A stretch of 26,802 nucleotides of DNA from Bacteroidales bacterium UBA5833 (GTDB taxonomy: Bacteria > Bacteroidota > Bacteroidia > Bacteroidales > Lentimicrobiaceae): positions 1 through 26,802 of the forward strand of contig DJGZ01000023.1 of the NCBI GenBank assembly GCA_002433025.1, given 5' to 3'. Numbering within the stretch: position 1 is the first letter of the stretch; each line of letters begins with the position of its first letter. Below are positions 15,560 through 22,532 of this stretch, piece after piece. The notes under the pieces are model-generated. The model saw only the letters and a program-made list of their open reading frames with translations. It was not told the origin of the DNA and searched no databases. The position numbers and the translations under genes were made by a program.

Positions 15560-17125
15560 TTACTTCTCTCCCGAAGGCAACCAAACCCTGAAAGTTGAGC
15601 CTTTGCCCGGTTCACTTTCAACACTCACTTCGCCTTCATGTTTTTCAACTATAAATTTAACATAACTCAGCCCAAGTCCGAAACCTTTCACATTATGCAC
15701 ATCGCCTGTGGGCACACGGTAGAGTTTATCGAATATTTTTTTCTGGTTGGCTTTGCTGATACCCATACCATTGTCGCTTATGCTGATCAGCACCCCGTTG
15801 TTCCTGTTCTCGGTTGCAATAATGATCAGTGGCTTTTTAGGGGTATATTTATTGGCATTGTCGAGCAGGTTGTTGATCATATTGGTAACATGCACCCTGT
15901 CGGCCAGTATTACCGGGTCCTGTGCATTCAGCCCGGGGGTAATACTTCCGTCGCGGATCTGCACCTGTATGGCGATCTTGCGGACAATGTCGGAGATCAC
16001 TTCGTGCAGATCAATAGCCTCTTTGCGCAGGTTAAGCTGTCCTTTTTCCAGTATGGCGGTCTGCAGGATTTTTTCGGCCAGCACGCCCAGTCGTTTGTTT
16101 TCCTGACTGATGATGTCGATGTAGGAGTGCAGCAGATCATCGGTCTTGGGCACATCGGGGTCGTTCAGCACCTCACAGGCCAGTGATACGGTAGAAATGG
16201 GGGTCTTGAACTCATGGGTCATGTTGTTGATAAAATCGTTCTTCATTTCCGAGAGTTTTTTCTGACGGAAAATGGCGATAATCACCACGGCAAAAGCGAT
16301 CACAATCAATATCATCAATCCGCCTGAGATGATGAGCATGCCGCTCATCTGCAGGAGCAGGTAACGGGTTTGCCTGGGAAAGTGGATCAGGAGGTAGTCG
16401 CCTGAAGGGTAGCCGTTTCCGGCAAACATGGGGAAGAACAGTCCTTCCTCCATCAGTGTATTTCTGTATGCCGCATCCTTTTCGAGGACCATGATATTCC
16501 TGGCTTCACTGAAGACGCCAAATTCATACTCGGCATCTATTCCCTTGGCTTTGAGTGCGATATTGATCAGGGTATCCAGCTGGCCCTTGCTTACCCGGCT
16601 CTCGATACTTGGCGCAAAAGGGGTGTTAAACATTTCATCAAACACCTGATTGAGCAGAAATGCTTTTTTCCGGTTCAGTTGCCTCGCCCTTTCGCTCAGG
16701 TCGGAGCGGGCAATACGCACAGAATCGGATCCCGGAAAATTCATGCGCGCGGAATCGGATTTCTTCACAAGCTTCCACTGGTTATCCTCAAACACTTCAC
16801 CCCATTCCTGTTGCCGCTGGTAGTTAAACGATCCGCCGGATTTTTCATCGTCAGGCATCCTCCCGGTCTCCTGATAAATCAGATAATCGAGCGAATCTAT
16901 CGCCCTGAGCAGGTTGTTGTATTCCTTGTTTTTTTTCATCTGACGGCTCATTTCGGCCTTCTCCAGACGGCTCATCACATCTCCCATGGCTTCGGCCACG
17001 CTGCGCTGCAACCCGGCTTCGCGCAGTTTCACGGCACTGCGGATCCAGTAAGTCTGTATACCCGTCAGAATGATAAGGGCAACCCCTACCAGTGCCGTAA
17101 TCAGTATGATGTGACGTTTATTCAT
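15560..17125 (-). CDS. rprX: Sensor histidine kinase, RprX-like
   Basis: The 521-residue protein has a first membrane helix (about 6-28, IILITALVGVALIILTG) and an extracytoplasmic domain of about 225 residues with a charged coiled-coil-like start. A second membrane helix (about 256-285) follows. The HisKA domain has H304 in NNMTHEFKTPIS. The HATPase domain carries the N box NLLDNANKYTP, ISDNGMGIS and GLGLSYVKFIVEKH. It is expected to autophosphorylate and pass phosphate to the RprY-like regulator encoded next. No HAMP domain is obvious between TM2 and HisKA, as in many RprX-like kinases. A -7 box lies immediately before ATG 17125. The extracytoplasmic domain shows no ligand-binding family I can name. 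Confidence 0.88.
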   Translation of the reverse strand: MNKRHIILITALVGVALIILTGIQTYWIRSAVKLREAGLQRSVAEAMGDVMSRLEKAEMSRQMKKNKEYNNLLRAIDSLDYLIYQETGRMPDDEKSGGSFNYQRQQEWGEVFEDNQWKLVKKSDSARMNFPGSDSVRIARSDLSERARQLNRKKAFLLNQVFDEMFNTPFAPSIESRVSKGQLDTLINIALKAKGIDAEYEFGVFSEARNIMVLEKDAAYRNTLMEEGLFFPMFAGNGYPSGDYLLIHFPRQTRYLLLQMSGMLIISGGLMILIVIAFAVVIIAIFRQKKLSEMKNDFINNMTHEFKTPISTVSLACEVLNDPDVPKTDDLLHSYIDIISQENKRLGVLAEKILQTAILEKGQLNLRKEAIDLHEVISDIVRKIAIQVQIRDGSITPGLNAQDPVILADRVHVTNMINNLLDNANKYTPKKPLIIIATENRNNGVLISISDNGMGISKANQKKIFDKLYRVPTGDVHNVKGFGLGLSYVKFIVEKHEGEVSVESEPGKGSTFRVWLPSGEK

Positions 17126-17130
17126 ATGTG

Positions 17131-17138
17131 CAAAGGTA
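17131..17138 (-). promoter_or_regulatory. -7 promoter box of the kinase-regulator operon
   Basis: TACCTTTG on the minus strand matches TAnnTTTG and ends 5 bases before the kinase ATG. A TTTA about 15 bases further upstream could serve as a poor -33. The geometry predicts a very short leader or none. Confidence 0.5.
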
Positions 17139-17224
17139 AGCGGGCTGAAGGCATAAACCTCAGGGCATTAACAACTTTTAACGTTTGTTTTATTTCATTA
17201 ACATACTGCCCGGGGCTGATGGTG

Positions 17225-17360
17225 TATTTTTGCTTTGTGAAAAATACAACAGTAGTGTTCTGACCCTATTGTGTTTTGTTTTGGTGTGTTTTGTGTGTGT
17301 AAATGCTACCAATGTGTTGTGTGAAAAAGTGCAGTCTCCCCACAGGTCTGCACTTTTTTT
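17225..17360 (+). ncRNA. Possible small RNA ending in an intrinsic terminator
   Basis: A perfect -7 box TATTTTTG (17225-17232) is followed after about 90 bases by a strong terminator (17324-17360). A transcript of about 120 bases without a coding frame of note would result. The body is G/T-rich (tgtgttttgttttggtgtg) and I do not recognise it as 6S, tmRNA, SRP or RNase P RNA. No matching -33 is seen, so the promoter is uncertain. Confidence 0.3.
17324..17360 (+). terminator. Intrinsic terminator upstream of pgi
   Basis: An 11-bp stem (17324-17334 with 17348-17358, loop of 13 bases) ends in seven T. The left arm begins with five A, so it could work on both strands. It lies 51 bases before the pgi ATG and just before the pgi -7 box. 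No plus-strand protein gene precedes it. Confidence 0.75.
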
Positions 17361-17373
17361 GTTGAGTCTGATG

Positions 17374-17381
17374 TATCTTTG
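17374..17381 (+). promoter_or_regulatory. -7 promoter box of pgi
   Basis: TATCTTTG matches TAnnTTTG, 29 bases before the pgi ATG. A TTTG at 17358-17361 is closer than the usual -33 spacing. Confidence 0.5.
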
Positions 17382-17410
17382 CCAAAACTTTTCTCATTCA
17401 ATATTGAATT

Positions 17411-18763
17411 ATGGCTGATTTGAAAATCAATACAGATAAACTCGAAGGCTTTGTAAGCAAAGCAGAAATTTATTCATACGAAAACCAGCTGTTGCTTCAT
17501 CAGGGCGCACTCCTCAATAAAACCGGCAAAGGAAATGATTTCCTCGGATGGATCAACCTTCCTGATGAAACTGATGATGCATTGCTTGAATCAATCATGC
17601 AGGATGCAGGGAGAATATCAGACAAGGCGGAGATTTTTGTTGTGATAGGCATCGGAGGTTCTTATCTGGGCGCCCGGGCAGTGATAGAAGCGCTGCAGCA
17701 TAATTTTGCCGGTCTGCTGACAAAGCGGGAACGGAAAGCGCCCCTGATCGTTTATGCCGGTAACAATATTTCTGAAGACTACCTGGCCGACCTGATTGAT
17801 TTGCTTGACCGGCATGATTATGCCCTGACCGTGATCTCAAAATCGGGTACCACTACCGAGCCGGCCATTGCATTCAGGGTGTTGCGCAGGCATCTGGAGC
17901 AGAAGTATGGAAAGGATGAAGCACGTCAAAGGATCATTGCAATTACTGATAAATCCAGGGGCGCTTTAAAAAATCTGGCCGATGCCGAAGGGTATAAAAC
18001 GTATGTTGTTCCCGATGATGTCGGAGGACGATATTCGGTGCTTACTCCCGTGGGCCTGCTTCCAATTGCCGTTGCCGGTTTCGATATCCGCAGCTTTGTG
18101 GAAGGCGCCCGTGCGATGAAACAACTGGTAACCACTGCCAAAACCATGGACGAAAATCCGGCCTTCCTCTATGCCGCAGCGCGCAACGCGATGTATGCCT
18201 CCGGAAAGCCGGTGGAGATTATGGTAAACTATCAGCCATCACTGATTTACATTACGGAATGGTGGAAACAGTTATACGGTGAAAGCGAAGGCAAGCAAAA
18301 CCGGGGCATTTTCCCGGCGGGCGTCAGTTTTACCACCGATCTTCACTCCATGGGCCAGTATGTTCAGGAGGGGCTTCGGATTATTTTCGAAACGGTACTC
18401 AGCATCGAAAAGCCCAAACGTGAATTAACAGTTCCGGCTGAAACCGACGATGCCGACGGACTGAACTTTGTTGCCGGAAAGCGTCTCCACGAGGTCAACC
18501 GTCAGGCGGAGCTCGGCACCCTGCTGGCCCACGTCGACGGACAGGTTCCCAATATCGTCATCAGCCTGCCGGCAATCAATGAGCATACCCTGGGCCAACT
18601 GTTATATTTCTATGAATTCGCCTGTGCCCTTTCAGGATATCTGCTTGATGTGAATCCTTTTGATCAGCCCGGCGTGGAAGCATACAAGAAAAACATGTTC
18701 GCGCTGCTGGGTAAACCCGGATTCGAAAAGCAGACCGAAGAGCTCAGAAAACGTTTACATTGA
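17411..18763 (+). CDS. pgi: Glucose-6-phosphate isomerase
   Basis: The 450-residue enzyme interconverts glucose 6-phosphate and fructose 6-phosphate. Two SIS-type halves carry VVIGIGGSYLGARAVIEAL (about 76-94), ISKSGTTTEPAIAFR (about 142-156) and VPDDVGGRYSVLTPVGLLP (about 199-217). The catalytic GESEGKQNRGIFPAG (about 290-304) and LHSMGQYVQEG (about 312-322) follow. The length and motif wording match the shorter Bacillus-like form rather than the ~550-residue enterobacterial form. ATG at 17411 is the only sensible start, just after a -7 box. A terminator follows at 18803. Together with pfp and fbp it covers the fructose-phosphate node of glycolysis and gluconeogenesis. Confidence 0.96.
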   Translation: MADLKINTDKLEGFVSKAEIYSYENQLLLHQGALLNKTGKGNDFLGWINLPDETDDALLESIMQDAGRISDKAEIFVVIGIGGSYLGARAVIEALQHNFAGLLTKRERKAPLIVYAGNNISEDYLADLIDLLDRHDYALTVISKSGTTTEPAIAFRVLRRHLEQKYGKDEARQRIIAITDKSRGALKNLADAEGYKTYVVPDDVGGRYSVLTPVGLLPIAVAGFDIRSFVEGARAMKQLVTTAKTMDENPAFLYAAARNAMYASGKPVEIMVNYQPSLIYITEWWKQLYGESEGKQNRGIFPAGVSFTTDLHSMGQYVQEGLRIIFETVLSIEKPKRELTVPAETDDADGLNFVAGKRLHEVNRQAELGTLLAHVDGQVPNIVISLPAINEHTLGQLLYFYEFACALSGYLLDVNPFDQPGVEAYKKNMFALLGKPGFEKQTEELRKRLH

Positions 18764-18802
18764 CCGGATTCCGGGTTGATTGTCCCGTTTAAGAATTATC
18801 CT

Positions 18803-18838
18803 GGCAAACAGGGATTTCCCGCTTTGCCGTTTTTTTTT
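18803..18838 (+). terminator. Intrinsic terminator of pgi
   Basis: A stem of 6 bp plus 3 bp around a 2x2 internal loop (18803-18828, four-base loop) is followed by nine T. It lies 40 bases after the pgi stop. Confidence 0.75.
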
Positions 18839-19035
18839 ATTTTAGCATCTGCCGCCTTCGGGATTATTCCCCGCCCACCGCAGGTGAATACCTGGAATTC
18901 TTCTCCGGTTTTACTACGAATATCAGCAAAACGGGTACGCATGATAAAAAAAGCCGTGCGCTTGATAATTTGTCCGGTTCCGAACATTATTCTGACACAT
19001 ATTTGCATGCACTGGATGATGCATGATGCCTTTTT

Positions 19036-19218
19036 ATGCAGGACTATCTCAAAGATATATTGAACAGGGTTAGTTTTGATAAAGAACTTTTCCTGAATGA
19101 GTTTAAAAAACACAGGCGATGGCTCACCCCGGAAGAATGTGAATTGCTCGACGCCTGGGTATTAGAAAACCATAGTGAAATTATAGGTGACAGGACGATC
19201 AATCCGGTTGCCGGCTAA
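19036..19218 (+). CDS. Small hypothetical protein (60 aa)
   Basis: The 60-residue product is charged and predicted helical, with no membrane segment: VSFDKELFLNEFKKHRRWL then TPEECELLDAWVLENH. The pattern (VSFD-x-x-LF-x-x-E, then L-x-x-E-E-x-x-x-L-x-x-W) resembles a family of uncharacterised ~60-residue proteins that I have seen in Bacteroidetes. A very stable hairpin 65 bases downstream looks like its terminator, and the pgi terminator lies upstream, so it would be its own short unit. No perfect -7 box is visible; near matches are TAATTTG and CATATTTG. It has no recognised function. Confidence 0.55.
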   Translation: MQDYLKDILNRVSFDKELFLNEFKKHRRWLTPEECELLDAWVLENHSEIIGDRTINPVAG

Positions 19219-19282
19219 ACAAAGATCCGGTTTTATGATGTCATGGTTATGTTTCTAGACCCATCAGAAAAAACTAGTTTAT

Positions 19283-19323
19283 AACAATGAAGGCTGCCCG
19301 GTTATCAGGCAGCTTTCATTGTT
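19283..19323 (+). terminator. Strong hairpin terminator after the small gene
   Basis: A 16-bp stem with one G-U pair (19283-19298 with 19308-19323) and a 9-base loop is flanked by TTTT on the plus side. Symmetry makes it potentially bidirectional. Confidence 0.7.
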
Positions 19324-19509
19324 TTCAGGGGTCAGTTATCCCGCTACGTTCCGGCCGGATTGATTAACCGGATTACCATGGATTCTTTTGAACAGCCTGA
19401 ACCCGGATTGATTATCGGAAAGCAAATCAGGACATAACCCTGAATGCCATGAGGGCAATCCCGGTGCAGTACTTGTTCAGCACAATGATAATTATACTGA
19501 TTATAAACA

Positions 19510-19688
19510 CAATGGTCCGTTAAATTTAAGAATCACGCAAGTACCCCGCCACAGCGGGGCAAGCTGTAGAGACCCCGCAAAAGTGGCGGGGCAGGCAACA
19601 ATGGCTTGATCATGAATTATTTGTAATCTTTAGACAAGTTTATAAACCGCTGTAAATCAAATTATTAAAAATTCTTAACGGACTACTG
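19510..19688. repeat. REP-like double hairpin flanked by short inverted repeats
   Basis: The core 19544-19591 contains ccccgccac paired with gtggcgggg. Inside it gcgggg (19554-19559) pairs with ccccgc (19573-19578), or each half folds into its own ccccgc/gcgggg hairpin. Outside it a 14-base inverted repeat with two mismatches (caatggtccgttaa at 19510-19523 against the complement of 19675-19688) brackets about 180 bases. The GC-rich core contrasts with the AT-rich spacer. This is REP- or MITE-like structure, without a coding frame. Confidence 0.5.
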
Positions 19689-19816
19689 TATAAAATAACT
19701 GGTCGTTTAATCGTTGTCATATCCGAGAGCAGAGTTAAATAATTATAAAACAGTGTATTATAGCCGTTGATTAATTATTGTCAGCGGTGTTTATCTTAAA
19801 AACGCCGGGTTTTCTT

Positions 19817-19824
19817 TATCTTTG
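19817..19824 (+). promoter_or_regulatory. -7 promoter box of the barrel gene
   Basis: TATCTTTG matches TAnnTTTG, 79 bases before the ATG at 19904. It would give a leader of about 70 bases. Confidence 0.45.
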
Positions 19825-19903
19825 TTGCGCAGGCATTGTTTTTTTATGTCATTCATTGGCAAGCCCGGTATTTTTAAGCCTTTTAAACATAAAATCATTT
19901 CAG

Positions 19904-20572
19904 ATGAAAAAGTTATTTCTGTTTTTAATTTCATTTTTTGCATTAAATGCAGTCCTCTTAGCCCAGAAACCTTCGGAGAGCCTTTTTTCTGATAAGTTTG
20001 CAACCGGCATAGATGTTTTCAATGATTTTGTCATGGATGCCCCCGACGGGATCAAATTCCGCGCAATCAATCCGGGTGTCAATATTTACGGCATGCGCAC
20101 TTTCCCTGTGAAAAAGTCAAATTTTGCTTTTGCCATTGGTCTGGGGCTTGGCATGCATAACCTGTTTAGTGATGCCACCCTTCAGGATACATCCGGTATT
20201 TCGTTCTTTCAGGCTATTCCCGATGACCTGAAATATAAAAAGAGCAAGCTGAGCCTTACCTATCTGGATGTGCCGGCTGAAATCCGGTTTAAAACGGAAG
20301 GCGGATTTAAAGTTGCCTTAGGGCTGAAGGTTGGTCTGCTCATCAATGCCCATACCAAATACAAAGGCAATGATCCGGCTGATGGCAGTAAAACGAAGAT
20401 TAAAGTAAGTCAGCTTCCCAATCTGCAGACGTGGCGTTTTGGCCCGAGTTTTCAGATTGGTTACAAATGGATAAATCTTAATGCCTTCTATTCCCTTTCG
20501 AAGATATTTGAAGAAAATGCAGGACCGGAGATTTATCCGGTTTCAGTAGGAATCTCCCTGCGCCCCTTCTGA
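19904..20572 (+). CDS. Outer-membrane beta-barrel protein, PorT-like family
   Basis: The 223-residue protein starts with a signal peptide (MKKLFLFLISFFALNAVLLA, then Q). The mature part is rich in alternating aromatic and glycine residues: SNFAFAIGLGLGMHN, LSLTYLDVPAEIRFK, FKVALGLKVGLLIN, WRFGPSFQIGYKWINLNAFYS. It ends SVGISLRPF, with the terminal aromatic residue expected for BAM-inserted barrels. LDVPxEIRFK is typical of the outer-membrane beta-barrel family that includes PorT. It probably forms an eight-stranded barrel of unknown role. I chose ATG at 19904 over 19778, because the longer form would place the signal peptide internally. It converges with the PAP2-like gene with a single base between stops. 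Confidence 0.8.
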   Translation: MKKLFLFLISFFALNAVLLAQKPSESLFSDKFATGIDVFNDFVMDAPDGIKFRAINPGVNIYGMRTFPVKKSNFAFAIGLGLGMHNLFSDATLQDTSGISFFQAIPDDLKYKKSKLSLTYLDVPAEIRFKTEGGFKVALGLKVGLLINAHTKYKGNDPADGSKTKIKVSQLPNLQTWRFGPSFQIGYKWINLNAFYSLSKIFEENAGPEIYPVSVGISLRPF

Positions 20573-20573
20573 T

Positions 20574-21185
20574 TCAGAGCAGGATAAAAATTCCTGACAT
20601 GATCAATGCACCCGCAACATAGCCTGTATAAACCTGGGCTTCGTTGTGGGTGTTTAATTTCAGGCGGGCAAACCCGGTTATTCCACCAAGCATGATCAGG
20701 AGAATGATCAGCAGCGGGGCGTTCAGGTGATGGGTGAACATCAGCCCGGCGAATCCACCCGCCAGGCCTCCGATGCCCATCATGTGGATGCTGATCTTCC
20801 AGAAAAGATTAATGATGGCGGCAACAACAACAAGTATGGCACCCCCCAGCAGAAAAAGCAGGAAAACCGATGGCAACCCCATGTTGCCAAGCATGAAATA
20901 TGTTGCGAAATATGAAATTGCCGCAATCACAAACGGGAAAGTCCTTTCCTTCCTTTCGGGGAGTTGCAGGCTGCTGATGAGTCCTTTCTGAAGCATCAGC
21001 CAGATGATCACTGTCGGAAGAATAAATGTGTTGCCCAAAATCAGTCCGGTAAGTGCCCATTTCAGCTTCTCAGGAAGAATCAGCACATAGTAAGTGTTCT
21101 GGTTAAAGAGCAGCAGCAGCGCATAGGTTGGCATCAGCAGCGGGTGCAGGATATAGGAAATCAGCCGGGCGATTTTCGATTCCAT
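20574..21185 (-). CDS. PAP2-superfamily-like integral membrane protein
   Basis: The 203-residue protein has about six hydrophobic segments. It begins ISYILHPLLMPTYALLLL, a start I associate with a Bacteroidetes PAP2-like family. The usual acid-phosphatase motifs are degenerate: LPERKERTFPF (KxxxxxxRP-like), then WKISIHMMGIGGLAG (SGH-like, with a histidine after serine-isoleucine) and ARLKLNTHNEAQVYTGYVAG (SRxxxxxHxxxDVxxG-like, with T-H-N-E-A-Q). If active it would remove phosphate from a lipid phosphate at the membrane; the loss of the consensus serine and aspartate makes that uncertain. A perfect -7 box lies just upstream. Confidence 0.6.
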   Translation of the reverse strand: MESKIARLISYILHPLLMPTYALLLLFNQNTYYVLILPEKLKWALTGLILGNTFILPTVIIWLMLQKGLISSLQLPERKERTFPFVIAAISYFATYFMLGNMGLPSVFLLFLLGGAILVVVAAIINLFWKISIHMMGIGGLAGGFAGLMFTHHLNAPLLIILLIMLGGITGFARLKLNTHNEAQVYTGYVAGALIMSGIFILL

Positions 21186-21206
21186 GGTGTAGTTGGATTA
21201 CCGGGG

Positions 21207-21214
21207 CAAAAATA
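21207..21214 (-). promoter_or_regulatory. -7 promoter box of the PAP2-like gene
   Basis: TATTTTTG on the minus strand matches TAnnTTTG, 21 bases before the ATG at 21185. It indicates a promoter separate from the acetyltransferase gene upstream. Confidence 0.5.
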
Positions 21215-21243
21215 GTGATTCCTGTCAAGGGAAGGACAAACAA

Positions 21244-21792
21244 TTACCAGGGAAGCAGCAGGTAAGGGTCATCTTCCGGATCCGGCTTCTGCTGCATGAC
21301 GGTGTCCTGATCGTATATTTCAAAGCCGGCTTTCTGATAAAGTCCCAGCGCTGCAGGGTGATCGAGGTTGCAGGTGTGCAGCCACAGGCGTTTAATTGGT
21401 CTCTCCCATGCTTTGCCGATACACCAATGTAGAAAAGGTATGCCCAGGCCCTTTCCGGTGAACTCGCAGGTGAGTCCAAAATAAACAATTTCAGTTTCGT
21501 TTGCTGCCGACAGGTCAAATTCTGCGAAACCAGCCGGTACACCCCTGTAATACAACACCCAAATGCTGTTAGCAGGATTGTCGAGCATTTGCTGAAGCTC
21601 GCCGGCCGGGCACATGAGGCGGTTGTACCATTGGTATGGACGACCCACCGAGGTATATAAATAGAGATAAAATGAACGTACCGGTTTAACAGCCTGCATT
21701 ACTTTGCACCTTTTCGGAAGGGCTTTGCCCGGTAGATCCGCCGGTGACGAATTCATCTGAAGCCACCAGGTAGTGGCTGCTATTTCATTCAT
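21244..21792 (-). CDS. GNAT-family N-acetyltransferase
   Basis: The 182-residue protein has the GNAT core in its second half: GVPAGFAEFDL (beta 2-3), VYFGLTCEFTGKGLG (beta 4 and the pyrophosphate-binding loop, with EFTGKGLG for the usual QxxGxG/A) and HWCIGKAWERPIKRLWLHTC. HPAALGLYQKAGFEIYDQD closes the fold. It would transfer an acetyl group from acetyl-CoA to an unknown amine. Its start overlaps the stop of the AlkD-type gene by 8 bases, so the two are translationally coupled. The coupling hints at a shared role in damage or detoxification, but no evidence shows the substrate. Confidence 0.83.
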   Translation of the reverse strand: MNEIAATTWWLQMNSSPADLPGKALPKRCKVMQAVKPVRSFYLYLYTSVGRPYQWYNRLMCPAGELQQMLDNPANSIWVLYYRGVPAGFAEFDLSAANETEIVYFGLTCEFTGKGLGIPFLHWCIGKAWERPIKRLWLHTCNLDHPAALGLYQKAGFEIYDQDTVMQQKPDPEDDPYLLLPW

Positions 21793-22477
21793 GGTCTTTG
21801 TTTTTCAGGATGACTTTCAAGGCTTCGCGCCTGCTGAGCGGCGACAGGGGGTTGGCTTCCACAAAACCGGTCACGCGTTCGGGCCTGGTTTTCGAGTACT
21901 CGCGCAATGCCCACCCAATGGCCTTACGGATAAAGAATTCCCGGGATCCGGCCAACTGCCGGATGGCCCTGAAAAGAAGCTGTTCATCGGTTCTGTCGCG
22001 GTACTTCAGCTGGAAAAGCAGCACGGTGCGCTGCAGCCGGAGGTTGCCTGAATTCAGCCATGATTCCGTCAACTCCGCTGTCCTCTCAGGATAAAGCGAC
22101 ATCCACGGACCAACCAGGTTGCTGGCGATGTAATCCACCGTATCCCACCAGGAGCGGTTGACGATCATTTCTTCGAACAGATGAATACGCTCCGGATTTC
22201 TCAGGCACTGCTTTGAGGAAATGATTTCCATGATGACATATTGCAGCTCCCTTTCTTCCATTTCCCAGATCAGCCTGACTGTTTCATTAAATTGTAAGGG
22301 ATCCGGCAGGCCACATTGTTGTTTGAATTCCCTGGTCAGTAGTTTTCGTTCAGGCGAAGGAATCCCGAAGAAACGAAACTGATTGAGCATATACCTTTCC
22401 ATTGCCGGGGCATGTAACGGATTGGCCTTCTCCTGAAAAAGTGCCTTAAGAGCGTTTGCATAAAGAAAAGCATCCAT
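21785..22477 (-). CDS. DNA alkylation repair protein, AlkD-like glycosylase
   Basis: The 230-residue all-helical protein matches the HEAT-like repeat glycosylase family that removes N3- and N7-alkylated purines. The three residues known from Bacillus cereus AlkD (W109, D113, R148) appear with a constant offset of two: W111 and D115 in WWDTVDYIA, and R150 in NLRLQRTVLLFQLKY. FFIRKAIGWALREYSKT near residue 185 is the other strong family motif. The length is typical. It lies 55 bases downstream of the M1 peptidase gene on the same strand, with no promoter box in the gap, and overlaps the GNAT gene. The glycosylase call is firm; the exact lesion range is inferred from the family. Confidence 0.9.
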   Translation of the reverse strand: MDAFLYANALKALFQEKANPLHAPAMERYMLNQFRFFGIPSPERKLLTREFKQQCGLPDPLQFNETVRLIWEMEERELQYVIMEIISSKQCLRNPERIHLFEEMIVNRSWWDTVDYIASNLVGPWMSLYPERTAELTESWLNSGNLRLQRTVLLFQLKYRDRTDEQLLFRAIRQLAGSREFFIRKAIGWALREYSKTRPERVTGFVEANPLSPLSRREALKVILKNKDHE

Positions 22478-22532
22478 AGTCAGCCTGTTTGTTCTGAATG
22501 ATTTATTCGCTGAATGCTGCAGACAGGCGGGG

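Larger units (their letters stand above)
19219..19816. other. AT-rich non-coding spacer
   Basis: This stretch of nearly 600 bases holds the terminator at 19283, the REP-like element near 19544 and the upstream region of the barrel gene. I see no coding frame. The part from about 19620 to 19780 is very AT-rich and featureless apart from the right arm of the inverted repeat. Confidence 0.55.

Noticed and set aside
13805..18763. A single sugar-metabolism operon of fbp and pgi
   Set aside because: The two genes are separated by a minus-strand two-component operon, and each has its own -7 box.
18776..19113. Open frames of about 95-105 codons on both strands after pgi
   Set aside because: They cross the pgi terminator, overlap each other and show no protein-like pattern. 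Only the 60-codon frame at 19036 looks real.
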